DNA from: JAFLCL01 sp039809495
GTDB taxonomy: Bacteria > Myxococcota_A > Polyangia > Polyangiales > Sandaracinaceae
DNA: 64,000 nt
Direction: 5' to 3'
NCBI GenBank assembly: GCA_039809495.1
Contig: JBDHVC010000009.1
Coordinates: 47,401 to 111,400 of the forward strand
The translations under genes and the position numbers were made by a program. How positions within the stretch are numbered: the stretch's first letter is position 1; every line of letters starts with the position of its first letter. The notes beneath the pieces are model-generated. The model ran no database searches. It was not told the origin of the DNA and saw only the letters and a list, made by a program, of their open reading frames with translations. Positions 1 to 10,500 of the stretch are shown here, piece after piece.

Positions 1-1462
1 GGCGTTCCGGCTCACGATGGTCGCGGGCGCCTACTGGCGCGGTGTCGAGACGAACCCGATGCTCCAGCGCATCTACGGGACGGCCTTCGCGGACAAGAAG
101 GCGCTCGACGCCTACCTCGCGCAGCTCGAGGAGGCGAAGAAGCGCGACCACCGCAAGCTCGGCAAGGAGCTCGAGCTCTTTACCTTCCACCCGTGGGCGC
201 CCGCGTCGCCCTTCTTCCTGCCGCGCGGCGCGAGCGTCTACAACGCGCTCGTCGAGTACGTCCGCAGGCTCTACCAGCGCTTCGGCTACCTCGAGGTGAT
301 CACGCCGCAGATCTTCGATCGCGAGCTCTTCCTCACCTCGGGCCACCTCCCGACCTACGCGGAGAACATGTTCATGGCGGCCTCGAAGGAGAACGTCGAG
401 GACGTGTGCGCGGCGCTCGCGAAGGCCGAGGACGCGGGCCAGCGGCTCGACGCGGCCGCGCTCGAGAGGGCGCTCGTCGAGGGGATCCGCTTCGGCGTGA
501 AGCCGATGAACTGCCCCGCCCACGCGCTGATGTTCGCCTCGAGCCGGCGGAGCTACCGCGAGCTGCCGATGCGCCTCGCGGACTTCGGGCGCCTGCACCG
601 CTTCGAGCGGAGCGGCGTCACGCAGGGGCTCACGCGCGTGCGCACCTTCTGCCAGGACGACGCCCACATCTTCTGCGCGCTCGACGACGTCCAGCGCGAG
701 ATCGAGTCCTTCGTCGATCTCGTCTACGCCGTCTACCGCGACTTCGCGTTCGAGGAGGTGCGCGTCGTCGTCGCCACGCGCCCGGACGAGCGCATCGGCT
801 CGGACGAGGTCTGGGACAAGGCGGAGGAGGCGCTCGTCCAGGGCGTCGACGCGAAGGGGCTCGCCTACGACATCGCCCCCGGCGAGGGCGCGTTCTACGG
901 CCCGAAGATCGAGTTCCACCTGAAGGACGCCATCGGCCGGAGCTGGCAGCTCGGCACGATGCAGGCCGACTTCAACATGGCCGAGCGCTTCGATCTCAGC
1001 TACGTCGGCGACGACAACACGCAGCACCGCCCGGTGGTCCTGCACCGCGCGATCCTCGGCTCGATCGAGCGCTTCTACGGCGTGCTCGTCGAGCACGTCG
1101 CGGGGAGCTTCCCGACCTGGCTCGCGCCCGAGCAGATCACCCTCCTCACCGTGAGCGAGCGCTTCGACGCGCACGCGAGGGAGGTGCTCGAGCGGCTCAC
1201 GGCCGCGGGCGTCCGCGCCACGGCCGATCTCTCCGGCGACAAGCTCGGCGCGAAGATCCGCGCGGCGCGCAACCTCCGCATCCCCTACCGCGCGGTCCTC
1301 GGCGAGAAGGAGGTCGAGGCGGGGACGCTCTCCGTCACGCAGCGCGACGGCAACGTGGAGCTGGGCGCGCTCTCGATCGACGACGTGATCGCGCGCATCC
1401 AGGCCGAGTCCCTCCCGCCGAGCCTGCGCTCGGGCCGAGCCGACGAGCCGAGCCGACGATGA
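1..1462 (+). CDS. thrS: Threonyl-tRNA synthetase, C-terminal part (5' truncated by window edge)
   Basis: Charges tRNA-Thr in the cytoplasm. The reading frame is already open at base 2 (FRLTMVAGAYWRG), so the ATG at 17 is internal and the TGS and editing domains lie outside the window. Visible are the class II catalytic core with KPMNCPAH (nt about 498-521), motif 2 RVRTFCQDDAHIF (about 637-675) and motif 3 LHRAILGSIERF (about 1039-1074), then the anticodon-binding domain. The Cys of MNCP and the His residues of DDAHIF and LHRAI match the known ThrRS zinc ligands. A roughly 25-30 residue Ala/Glu-rich insertion precedes KPMNC compared with the E. coli enzyme. The stop overlaps the next ATG (ATGA), so it is probably co-transcribed with the CoA transferase genes. 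Confidence 0.96.
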   Translation, partial: AFRLTMVAGAYWRGVETNPMLQRIYGTAFADKKALDAYLAQLEEAKKRDHRKLGKELELFTFHPWAPASPFFLPRGASVYNALVEYVRRLYQRFGYLEVITPQIFDRELFLTSGHLPTYAENMFMAASKENVEDVCAALAKAEDAGQRLDAAALERALVEGIRFGVKPMNCPAHALMFASSRRSYRELPMRLADFGRLHRFERSGVTQGLTRVRTFCQDDAHIFCALDDVQREIESFVDLVYAVYRDFAFEEVRVVVATRPDERIGSDEVWDKAEEALVQGVDAKGLAYDIAPGEGAFYGPKIEFHLKDAIGRSWQLGTMQADFNMAERFDLSYVGDDNTQHRPVVLHRAILGSIERFYGVLVEHVAGSFPTWLAPEQITLLTVSERFDAHAREVLERLTAAGVRATADLSGDKLGAKIRAARNLRIPYRAVLGEKEVEAGTLSVTQRDGNVELGALSIDDVIARIQAESLPPSLRSGRADEPSRR

Positions 1463-2202
1463 GCCTCGCCCGCGCCTCCTCGAGCCCGCCCGGCCGCCAC
1501 CTCGCGAAGGTGAGGGCGAGCGTCGAGGAGGCGCTCGAGGGGCTGAGGGACGGCGCGCGCGTGATGGTCGGCGGGTTCGGGCTCTCGGGCAACGCCGAGG
1601 CGCTCATCGAGGGCGTGCTCGAGCGGGGCGTCCGCGAGCTGACGCTCATCACGAACAACGCGGGCACCCCAGGCCGCGGGATCTTCCGCTGGTTCGAGGC
1701 GGGGATCGTGCGCCGCTTCGTCGGCTGCTACGTCGGCCCGAACGCGCTCGTGGCCCGCGCGATCGAGGCGCGCACGATCGAGGTCGAGCTCGTGCCGCAG
1801 GGCACCTTCGCCGAGCGGATCCGCGCCGCGGGCGCGGGGATCGCCGGCTTCTACACGCGGACGGGCGTCGGGACCGCGATCGCGAGCGGGAAGGAGACGC
1901 GCGTCTTTCGCGGCGAGACGTACCTGCTCGAGGAGGCGCTCTTCGCGGACATGGCGCTCGTCCGCGCGCGCCGCGCCGATCGCTTCGGCAACCTCCGCTT
2001 CCACCGCACCGCGCGCAATTTCTCGCCGCTCATGTGCATGGCGGCGGCGACGAGCGTCGTCGAGGTGGACGAGCTCGTGCCCGAGGGCGACATCGATCCG
2101 GACGACGTCCACCTCCCAGGCGCCTTCGTGCACCGCCTGCTCGAGGTGCGCGAGCACGAGGATCCGCTCGAGCGCCTGGCGCCCGAGCCGGATCGGGGCT
2201 GA
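1459..2202 (+). CDS. scoA: 3-oxoacid CoA-transferase subunit A
   Basis: 247 residues, alpha subunit of a succinyl-CoA:3-ketoacid (or acetoacetate) CoA transferase that activates acetoacetate in the cytoplasm. The N-terminal VMVGGFGLSGNAEALI and LTLITNNAG segments are typical of subunit A. So are the later VELVPQGTFAERIRAAGAG and FYTRTGVGT segments. The ATG overlaps the thrS stop by four bases. Subunit B follows after 15 bp, the normal A-B order, which supports a functional pair. The exact acyl donor cannot be read from sequence. Confidence 0.93.
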   Translation: MSLARASSSPPGRHLAKVRASVEEALEGLRDGARVMVGGFGLSGNAEALIEGVLERGVRELTLITNNAGTPGRGIFRWFEAGIVRRFVGCYVGPNALVARAIEARTIEVELVPQGTFAERIRAAGAGIAGFYTRTGVGTAIASGKETRVFRGETYLLEEALFADMALVRARRADRFGNLRFHRTARNFSPLMCMAAATSVVEVDELVPEGDIDPDDVHLPGAFVHRLLEVREHEDPLERLAPEPDRG

Positions 2203-2217
2203 TCGAGGGGCGCGAGC

Positions 2218-2889
2218 GTGGCCTGGACGCGAGACGAGATGGCGGAACGCGCCGCGCGCGAGCTCCCCGCGGGCTCGATCGTGACCCTGGGCATCGGCCT
2301 CCCGACGCGGATCGCCGAGCGCGTCCCGAGGGACGCGGGGATCTGGCTCCACACCGAGAACGGCCTGCTCGGCGTGGGGCCCTACGCGCGCGCGCCCGGC
2401 GAGCTCGACAGCCAGGTCATCAACGCGGGCAAGGAGCCCGTGACGATCGTGAAGGGCGGCTCGATCTTCGACTCCGCGCTCTCGTTCGCGATGATCCGCG
2501 GCGGCCACGTCGACGTCGCCGTCCTCGGCGCGATGCAGGTCGCCGAGAGCGGCGATCTCGCGAACTGGGCGATCCCGGGCGAGCGGGTGATGGGCATCGG
2601 CGGGGCGATGGATCTCGCGGCCGGCGCGCGGCGCGTGATCGCGCTGACCACGCACCGGACCCGGCGCGGCGAGCCCAAGCTCGTCACGCGCTGCACCTAT
2701 CCGCTGACGGCGAGGGCGTGCGTCGCCCGCGTCATCACCGATCTGGGCGTCCTCGACGTGACGGATCGGGGCTTCTCGCTCGTCGAGCTCGCGAGGGGCG
2801 TCTCGCTCGAGGCGATCGTGGCCGCGACGGGCGCGTCGCTCGACGTGGGCGACGCGCCGTCGCTCGATCCTGGGCGAGACGACGCTTGA
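2218..2889 (+). CDS. scoB: 3-oxoacid CoA-transferase subunit B
   Basis: 223 residues, beta subunit of the CoA transferase. The ENGLLGVGPY motif carries the catalytic glutamate that forms the glutamyl-CoA intermediate. IVTLGIGLPT, VINAGKEPVT and the GGHVDVAVLGAMQV block are also family signatures. The start is a GTG at 2218, 15 bp after subunit A, and the product begins at the position usual for the family (AWTRDEMAERAARELP). The pair is a standard ketone-body or butyrate-type enzyme. Its position between thrS and M16 peptidases tells little about substrate. Confidence 0.93.
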   Translation: MAWTRDEMAERAARELPAGSIVTLGIGLPTRIAERVPRDAGIWLHTENGLLGVGPYARAPGELDSQVINAGKEPVTIVKGGSIFDSALSFAMIRGGHVDVAVLGAMQVAESGDLANWAIPGERVMGIGGAMDLAAGARRVIALTTHRTRRGEPKLVTRCTYPLTARACVARVITDLGVLDVTDRGFSLVELARGVSLEAIVAATGASLDVGDAPSLDPGRDDA

Positions 2890-2922
2890 CCGCTCCGGCC
2901 GCGCGGCCCCATCTTCCGCACG

Positions 2923-4251
2923 ATGAAGCGTTCTTCGGGCCCGCGCTACGAGGGTCGGCAGCCGTTCGGAGAGCGCCTCTCGATCGAGCGGTTCCGGCTC
3001 GAGAACGGGCTCGAGCTCCTCGTGCTCCCCGATCCGAGCGCGGCGATCGTCTCCTACCACACGTGGTTTCGCGTCGGCTCGCGGGACGAGGAGGCGGGCG
3101 AGACGGGCGCGGCGCACCTGCTCGAGCACCTCATGTTCATCGCGACCGAGCGCTACCCCGAGGGCGAATTCGATCGCCTCGTCGAGCGCGCGGGGGGCGA
3201 GAGCAACGCCGCGACGTGGGCGGACTGGACCTACTACTACGAGAACCTCCCGGCCTCCGCGCTCCCGCTCGCGATCGAGCTCGAGTCCGAGCGGATGCAC
3301 GCGCTCCGCCTCGTCCGGGAGCGCGTCGCGAGCGAGATCGAGGTCGTCCTGAGCGAGCGCCGCGATCGGGTCGAGGACGACGTCGAGGGCGCCGCGACGG
3401 AGGCCCTCTACGCCCTGGCGTTCGGGCCGCGTCACCCCTACGGCTGGCCGACGATCGGCTGGAAGCGCGACATCCGGCGCTTCGACGCGGCGCGCTGCGA
3501 GCGCTTCTACCGGCGCCACTACGCGCCCGATCGCGCGAGCGTCGTCGTCGCGGGCGACGTGGACCCGAAGCGCGTCGCGGCACGGGTCGCGCGCGCCTAC
3601 GGGGCGATCCCCGCCTCGAGGACCGCGCGCGCGCCGTTTCGCGCGCCGCGCGCGCTCCGCACGATCGAGCGCACGCTCACGCTGCGGACCTCGGCGCAGA
3701 GGCTCGGTCTCGGCTTTCGCGCTCCCCGCTTCGCCGATCCGGACTACGCGATCGCCGTGATCCTCTCGAGCGTCTTGACGGGCGGTCGGAGCGCGCGGCT
3801 CCACCGCGAGCTCGTGCGCGACGCGGAGCTGGCGGTCGACGTGCGCGCCTCCACCACCCCGTTCGAGCACCAGGGCCTCTTCGAGCTCTGGGTCTCGGCG
3901 CGCGAGGGGGTCTCGATGACGCGCCTGCGCCCGCGGGTGGAGCGCGCGATCCGGCGGCTCCAGCGCGAGCTCGTGCCCGAGGCGGAGCTCGACAAGGTGA
4001 AGAACCGCCTCGAGCTCGGCTTCCTCGAGGGGATCGAGACGATCCCCGGCAAGGCGGAGCAGATCGGCTTCGGGCGCCTCGTCGCCGGGGATCCCGCGCA
4101 CGCGTTCGAGCGCCTCGAGGCCTACCGCCGCGCGCGCCCCGAGGATCTGCGCCGCGTCGCGCGCGCGATCTTCGGCGCGGCGCACGTCGCGATCCACGTC
4201 GAGCCGCGCGCCGAGGCCGCGACCCGCCTCGCGGCCCGGAGCGCGACGTGA
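2923..4251 (+). CDS. M16 family zinc peptidase, catalytic subunit
   Basis: 442 residues of the pitrilysin/mitochondrial-processing-peptidase family. The inverted zinc motif HLLEH lies at residues 65-69, with the likely third ligand in the SEIEVVLSE segment near residue 140. No signal peptide is evident at the start (MKRSSGPRYEGRQ), although many myxobacterial relatives are secreted. The stop overlaps a second M16 gene by GTGA, so two unequal subunits are made together, as in known M16B heterodimers. The active subunit cuts peptides and the partner supplies substrate contacts. The biological substrate is unknown. Confidence 0.92.
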   Translation: MKRSSGPRYEGRQPFGERLSIERFRLENGLELLVLPDPSAAIVSYHTWFRVGSRDEEAGETGAAHLLEHLMFIATERYPEGEFDRLVERAGGESNAATWADWTYYYENLPASALPLAIELESERMHALRLVRERVASEIEVVLSERRDRVEDDVEGAATEALYALAFGPRHPYGWPTIGWKRDIRRFDAARCERFYRRHYAPDRASVVVAGDVDPKRVAARVARAYGAIPASRTARAPFRAPRALRTIERTLTLRTSAQRLGLGFRAPRFADPDYAIAVILSSVLTGGRSARLHRELVRDAELAVDVRASTTPFEHQGLFELWVSAREGVSMTRLRPRVERAIRRLQRELVPEAELDKVKNRLELGFLEGIETIPGKAEQIGFGRLVAGDPAHAFERLEAYRRARPEDLRRVARAIFGAAHVAIHVEPRAEAATRLAARSAT

Positions 4252-5669
4252 GCCGCGAGGAGCGCGGGCTCTCGAGGCCGTTTCGAGCGCGGACCGCGCG
4301 GGGGATCGACCTCCACGTCGAGACGGACGCGACGCTCCCGCTGGTCGACGTCAGCCTCCTCCTGCGCGGGGGCGCGGCGCAGGATCCGGAAGGGAAGGAG
4401 GGCGTCGCGCGGCTCCACGCGCGGCTGCTGCGCCGCGGGACGCGGCGGTTCTCTCCCTCTCGCGCGCGATCGCTTCCCGCGGCGAGCGCCGACGAGCTCG
4501 ACGAGGCCATCGAGAGCCTCGGGGGCACCCTCTCGATCGACGTCACGCCGAGCGCCGTCCGCGTGGGCGGGACGGTGATCCGCCGCAACCTCGAGCCCTT
4601 CGTCGCGCTCTTGGCCTCGCTCCTCGCGGCGCCGGCGCTCCGGCGCGCGGACCTCGCCTACGTGAAGCGCGAGGCCGACGCGCAGCTCGCCGCGCTCGCC
4701 GACGAGGACCGCTGGCTCGCCTCGCGGGCGCTGCGGCACACGCTCTTCGGGGCGCACCCCTATGGCCGATCGATGATCGGGACCCGCGCGTCCATCGCGG
4801 CGATCCGCCACGCCGACGTCCTCGCGCACCACGAGGCGCTCGTCCGATCGGACGGCCTCGTCGTCGGGATGGCCGGCGACGTCTCGCCGGATCTCGCGCA
4901 GGCGCTCGTCGCTCGCTACCTCCACGCCCTCCCGCGCGGGCCGGGAGAGGACCGGCCGATCGCGGACGCGCCTCGTCTCCGCGGCCTCCACGTCGTCCTC
5001 GTCGACAAGCCCGACCGCGCGCAGGCCCAGCTCCTCATCGGGGCGCGCGGCGTCCGCCTCGGCGAGCCGGCGTTCTACCCGATGGTGGTCGCGAACACCG
5101 TGTTCGGGGGGACGTTCAGCGCGCGCCTCGTCAAGGCGGTGCGGAGCGAGCGGGGCTACAGCTACACGGCGACGAGCCGGCTCCACGCCGACCGCGCCCG
5201 CGACGCGTGGATCGCGTACACCCACCCCTCGATCGATCAGCTGCGCGACTGCCTCGCGCTCGAGCTCGAGCTCGTCCGCGACTTCGTGTCGGGGGGCGTC
5301 CGAGCGCGCGAGGTGGCGTTCGCGAAGTCGTACCTCGAGGGCTCGCACGCGTTCGAGCGCGACACGGCGAGCAAGCGCCTCGAGCCCCACCTCGAGGCGA
5401 GCCTCTTTTCGATCGGCGAGCGCTTCTTCACGCGCCCCCTCGAGCACGTCCGCGCCGTCGACGCGGCGTCGGCCTCGCGCGCGGTGCGGCGTGTCCTCGG
5501 CGGGCGCGACGGGCGCGCGGACGATCTGGTGGTCGCCGTCCTCGCGCCGCGCAAGCTCGAGCGATCGCTCGCGAGCCTCCCTGGGATCACGTCGTTCCGC
5601 ACGATACCCCACCTCGCGGCGCTCTCCCTCGGCTCCGACGCTCGCGCTCGGGGCGCGTCACTCGAATGA
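4248..5669 (+). CDS. M16 family peptidase-like, non-catalytic partner
   Basis: 473 residues. The start is taken as the GTG at 4248 because it overlaps the preceding stop (GTGA) and the homology to the family begins soon after (RPFRARTARGIDLHVE). At the position of the zinc motif it reads GVARLHARLLRRG, so the HxxEH ligands are missing and the subunit should be inactive. The C-terminal half keeps the SERGYSYTATS segment that in M16B partners contributes substrate-binding Arg/Tyr residues. Gene order active-then-inactive matches M16B heterodimers. Function beyond that is not known. Confidence 0.9.
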   Translation: MSREERGLSRPFRARTARGIDLHVETDATLPLVDVSLLLRGGAAQDPEGKEGVARLHARLLRRGTRRFSPSRARSLPAASADELDEAIESLGGTLSIDVTPSAVRVGGTVIRRNLEPFVALLASLLAAPALRRADLAYVKREADAQLAALADEDRWLASRALRHTLFGAHPYGRSMIGTRASIAAIRHADVLAHHEALVRSDGLVVGMAGDVSPDLAQALVARYLHALPRGPGEDRPIADAPRLRGLHVVLVDKPDRAQAQLLIGARGVRLGEPAFYPMVVANTVFGGTFSARLVKAVRSERGYSYTATSRLHADRARDAWIAYTHPSIDQLRDCLALELELVRDFVSGGVRAREVAFAKSYLEGSHAFERDTASKRLEPHLEASLFSIGERFFTRPLEHVRAVDAASASRAVRRVLGGRDGRADDLVVAVLAPRKLERSLASLPGITSFRTIPHLAALSLGSDARARGASLE

Positions 5670-5829
5670 CGATCCGCGCGCTCTCCCGCGAATTGCGCGC
5701 GGTTTCGCGTGGCACATGCGTTGCTGAACCGCGAAAGCGGCTCGATCCACGCGCGAGCATCGTGCGCGTGGTGACGTCGCCCCCGGTTCTTGGCTCGCTT
5801 GCCGCTTCGTGTGTCCGCACGAGGCGGGG

Positions 5830-5858
5830 TTGACAGCGCTCGGTTCGTGCGGCCTACT
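5830..5858 (+). promoter_or_regulatory. Possible promoter in the 350-bp gap 5670-6020
   Basis: The gap between the M16 pair and the outer-membrane protein contains no convincing gene. A perfect -35 hexamer TTGACA lies at 5830-5835, with only a weak -10 (CCTACT at 5853-5858, spacer 17). It would serve the gene at 6021 and perhaps the metalloprotease pair behind it. Nothing else stands out in the gap. Confidence 0.35.
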
Positions 5859-6020
5859 CGCCGCCCTTCGCGACGATCGATCGCGAGGTCGTCGTGCGCC
5901 GCGCGGACGACGGGATCCTCGGTGCCCCCTACATCGAGGCGCGCTCTCTCAACCGCTCATCCTTCTGGATTCTTCCGCTCCTTCGGCTCGGACACGCCGA
6001 CCCGCCCTCCTGGAGAGCCC

Positions 6021-7460
6021 GTGACGCACCTCAAGTCGCTCAGGTCTTTCGCCATCCTCCTCGCGCTGACGACGACCCTCATCGGCGCTCGAACCGCGGC
6101 TCAGGACGAGCCCGCCGCCGCCGACGAGGCCTCCTCGAGCCCGGCCGCTCCGGCGGACGCGACCGCGCCCGAGGGCGGCGCGGCCGACGCGTCGAGCGCG
6201 ACGCCGAGCGACGAGGGAGAGAGCGGCGCCGCGAGCCAGGCGGCGCCCGCCGAGGGAGAGGGCGCGCCGACCGCGACGAGCGAGGAGGCGAGCGAGGCGC
6301 CCGTGGCGACCGCGGCGACCCCGTCGGAGACGCCCGCCGAGCCGGCCGCGGCGAGCGGCGAGGAGGGCGAGGGCACCGCCGCCGACGAGGAGCAGGCGGA
6401 GCTCGAGCCGCTCGCGTGGCGCAACTCCTTCTTCAACTACGGCGTCGGCGTGACGGTCAACTCGTTCTGCCCGAACTGCCAGCTCTCCTATAACCCCACC
6501 GTCTACCAGTCGCTGTCGCTCACGCCGCGCTGGTACCTCGACCCCGCGACGTTCTTCTTCTTCTCGCTCGGTGGCTTCTACGAGTTCACGGACGACGACA
6601 GCTCCGCCTACAACCACGAATTCCTGCTGAGCGATCTCCTCATCGAGCTGCGGCGCACCGTCGCCTGGGAGGGCTTCATCTTCATCCCGGCCGCTCGCCT
6701 CACCTTCCCGACGTCGAAGGCGAGCCAGGGCGCGCAGCGCTACGTCAACACGGGGCTCGGGCTGACCGTCGTCCGCCCGATCCCCGAGGCCGCGGGGATG
6801 ACGATCGCGGCGCTCTTTCGCTACCAGCACTGGTTCGCGGACGGCAACCTCGTCACCGCACGCGGCCAGTGCCTGCCGCCCATCGTCGGGAGCCTCGACG
6901 GCAGCGCGTCCGTCGCCGTCTCGAACGCGGCTCCCGCGGTCTGCGACGGTCGCTCCGCCACCGAGTCCGATCGGCTGCTCCTCGGCGTGACGATCAACAT
7001 CACCCCCGTCGAGCACCTCACGATCACCCTGTCCGGGGCGTGGGCGTGGGCGCACGTCTTCGACGTGGCGGACGCGACGTGGGGCGATCTCGGCGTCACG
7101 ACCAGCACGCCCAACGAGCTCGTCCCGCGCGAGGGCGGCTCGACGCGCTGGCGCAACTACGCGGCGTACTCGATCGCGATCGCCTACGACGTCCTCGACT
7201 GGCTCAACCTCTCCCTCTCCCTCGACAACTCGGCCGTCTTCGCGCCGCTCTACAACCAGGACGGGTCCCTCCGCAGCCCGTTCAACCCCGACACGCAGAT
7301 CAGCCTCAGCGCGACGTTCACGCTCGACGGCATCTACAACTCCATCACCGGCGGGAACGAGGCCGACGGCCTGACGCCCGAGCAGCGTCAGCGTCGGCGC
7401 CAGGGCCTCGCCTCGCGCGACGCCGCGCCGACCTCCACGCAGGGTGTCGTCACCTTCTGA
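6021..7460 (+). CDS. Secreted protein with Ala/Glu-rich linker and outer-membrane beta-barrel-like domain
   Basis: 479 residues from the GTG at 6021, chosen because GGAG lies just upstream and a Sec signal follows at once (LKSLRSFAILLALTTTLIGARTAAQ). Residues about 28-130 are a low-complexity Ala/Glu/Ser/Thr stretch. The remainder alternates short amphipathic strands rich in aromatic residues and ends in SATFTLDGIY plus a charged tail, as expected of an outer-membrane barrel. One CxxC pair (FCPNCQ) is present. I do not recognise a named family. It sits 81 bp upstream of two giant lipoprotein metalloproteases on the same strand and may be expressed or assembled with them. Confidence 0.8.
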   Translation: MTHLKSLRSFAILLALTTTLIGARTAAQDEPAAADEASSSPAAPADATAPEGGAADASSATPSDEGESGAASQAAPAEGEGAPTATSEEASEAPVATAATPSETPAEPAAASGEEGEGTAADEEQAELEPLAWRNSFFNYGVGVTVNSFCPNCQLSYNPTVYQSLSLTPRWYLDPATFFFFSLGGFYEFTDDDSSAYNHEFLLSDLLIELRRTVAWEGFIFIPAARLTFPTSKASQGAQRYVNTGLGLTVVRPIPEAAGMTIAALFRYQHWFADGNLVTARGQCLPPIVGSLDGSASVAVSNAAPAVCDGRSATESDRLLLGVTINITPVEHLTITLSGAWAWAHVFDVADATWGDLGVTTSTPNELVPREGGSTRWRNYAAYSIAIAYDVLDWLNLSLSLDNSAVFAPLYNQDGSLRSPFNPDTQISLSATFTLDGIYNSITGGNEADGLTPEQRQRRRQGLASRDAAPTSTQGVVTF

Positions 7461-7541
7461 ACCCCGGCCGACCCATCGCCGCCCGTACGAGAGGCAAGCA
7501 TGATCCGCAAGTCCGAAGAGACCCCTCGGGAGTACCGAACG

Positions 7542-10500
7542 ATGAACAGAAGCGCCGTGCTCCGATCCCTCGTGGTGCTCGCCGCGCTGACGGGCGCGGC
7601 GAGCGTCGGCGTCAGCGGCTGCGGTGAGCCGCGGGCGCCGATCAACCAGGTCGGCACCAACGTCCTCGACAAGCGCCTCTTCGAGGGGTCTTGGTACATG
7701 GCGCAGACCATCATCGACTTCGACTACGAGGCCGCGGGGCTCGGGTTCGTCGGCGAGGTCGGCTCGGACGGCACGAGCGGCGGCTACGCCGTGCCTCGCA
7801 TCCGCTGGGTGATCGACGAGGAGACGCTCTACGCCTTCCGCGACTACCAGACCGTCTCCGACGCCGTCGACCCGCTCGAGGACGAGCGCCAGCACGATCC
7901 GCGCTTCATCGGGCAGCCGGTCGCCGCCTACCACATCCAGAGCCACTTCGACATCCGCCGCAGCTACAACACGGTGACGGGCGAGGAGCTCAACGTCATC
8001 ACGGAGAACACGACCGACCGCCGCTGGTGGGAGCGCCAGTTCATGCGCGTCGACTTCTCGCGCAACCTCCTCGCCTCGCGCGCGGGCATCTCGGCCGATC
8101 TCCAGGCGCTCTTCGGCGAGGTCCGCCGCGAGCCGGCCGACATCCTCGTCCAGTCGCAGTCGAACTTCCCCGCCGACTGGATGCCGACGTTCGACACCAT
8201 GAACTGCGACTCGCCCGACGACCCGACCTGCACCGAGGGAGATCGGATCTACGCGGGCGACTACGAGCGCGGCCAGCTCTATCACATGAGCTTCGTCAAC
8301 CTCGAGCTCCTCTCGCCCGGCGTCGTCAACATCCCCGGCTACGGCGTCGTCCCCTACTGCGGCGAGGCCTCGCTCGGGCTGCCGGAGTGCGCGAGCGTGC
8401 CGATCGCCGTGCGCACGAGCTTTCTCCGCGTGAGCGATCGCCGCGAGTACCAGGCCGAGCAGTGGCAGGACGCGCGCTTCGACCGCGCCGGCTACTTCCG
8501 GCTCGAGCGCGACACCTTCGACACCACGCACGGCGCCGACGACGTCTCCTGGGGCACGACGGATTTCCGTAACTACGCCGCCTTCCGCCACAACATGTGG
8601 CGCGACTGGTACAGCGAGGCGCCCGTCGCGGGCTCCACCTGCAGCGTCACCCCCGACTGCGCGGACCACGGCCCCAACGCGGTCTGCCGCGCCGGCTCCT
8701 GCGTCGTGCGCACGCCGACCCCCTACGCCGATCGCGGCGTCCGACGGATGGTCTGGCACACGAGCACCGAGCTGCCCGCTCACCTCGTCAAGCCGGCGTT
8801 CCAGTCGGCGAGCGAGTGGAACCGCGTCTACATGCAGGTCGTGCGCACGCGGACCGGCCGCGCGCTCCCCGAGTACCCCGACGTCGACTGCCAGCGCGAC
8901 GATCCCGACGCGTACTGCTTCTGCAACGACGTCCCCGTCGCGGGCGCGCCCGGCTGCGACCTCTCGAACCCCGAGACCTGGGGCGCGTGCGAGACGCGCA
9001 CGCTCAACGCGACCTGCGCGGGTCGCTACGATCCGTTCCAGACGCGCGCGGACGCCGAGGCCGCGGGCGTCGTCGATCCGTTCGACTGCCACGTCGAGGT
9101 GCCCGCGGGCGCGGAGCCCGACATGGCGAACCCCGACGTCGCCGCCCGCCTCGAGGACCGGAGCTTCGACGGGTGGTTCGGCGCGCGCATGGTCGGATCC
9201 GAGTGCGTGCTCGAGCTCCGCACCAACACCTGCAACCTCGCCGCGGTGCGCGACAACCCGAACGGCCCCGGGACCACGACCGGCCTCGACTGCCAGCAGC
9301 GCGGCGACATGCGCTTCAGCCTGCTCAGCTACGTCGATCAGCCCGGCACGCCCTTCCTCGGCGTCGCGCAGTTCCGCGCCGATCCGGTGACGGGCGAGCT
9401 GATCAGCTCCGACGCCAACATCGGCGGGCCCGCGCTCCAGGGCTACCGCACGCGCTCGATGCAGATGTACGACCTCATCCAGGGTCGCTACAACCCCGAG
9501 GAGTTCTTCACGGGCGAGGACATCCGCGCCTACCTCGAGGCGTCGAACCACATCGACCTCCCCGCCCCGCCGCGCATCGACTTCTCGGTCGCGACGACGG
9601 TCCCGGGCCTGCGCGGCGCCGCCGATCCGGGGATCCGGAGCGAGATCGGGAGCCGCATGGAGCGGGCGGCCCAGCGCGCTCAGCGCCTGCAGGGCCCCGA
9701 GGGGCGGACGCGCATCTACTCGGATCGCCTCCTCACGCTCGCCGGCTCCGACATCGAGGCGCGCCTCTTCGACAACGACGAGGTGTTCGGGCTCGCCGGG
9801 TTCGCGAACGTCCCGACGTCGCGCGCCGCCCGGAGCGCGCTCCGAGAGGAGGCGCTCGACCGCGTGTCTCCCTTCCGGGGCGGTCTCGAGCGGCACGTGC
9901 ACGATCTGCTCGCGAACGAGACGGCGATGAACGCCGCGGGCATGCACATGCCCAACGAATTCACCGACGACTCGGTGCTCTGGTACGTGAACCAGCACCG
10001 CGACTGGCCGCGCGCGCGCGTCGAATTCGAGCTCAACAGGCAGCTCTACCGGCAGACCGAGATCCACGAGATGGGCCACTGCCAGGGCCTGCGCCACGAC
10101 TTCGGCGCCTCGGCCGACACCGAGAACTACGCGCCGGACTACTACCGGATCAGCCGCGAATTCCCGCTGCCCGATCCGCGCACGTTCGAGACGGACGGCA
10201 CGCCGGGCTTCAGCGCCGCGGAGTCCGCCGCCTATGAGCGCGCCTACTCGAGCGCTCGCCGCCTGCGCGAGCTGGCCGGCATCGACGGCACGATGGTCTC
10301 CGCCGTCATGGAGTACACCGCGAACTGGTACCAGCGCGTCCAGGGCTCCGGCTTCCACGACTGGATGGCGATCGCGCTCGGCTACGGCGGCCTCGTCGAC
10401 ATCTACCACAACGTCGAGGATCGACCGGTCGCCGACGTCAACTCGTCGACCGCCCCGCGCGCCTACGTCCAGTACTACGACGGCGGGCAGAGCTGCTCCA

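Noticed and set aside
1285..4197. Long minus-strand open frame across the CoA transferase and M16 genes
   Set aside because: Compositional artefact. It spans gene boundaries of three well-supported plus-strand genes.
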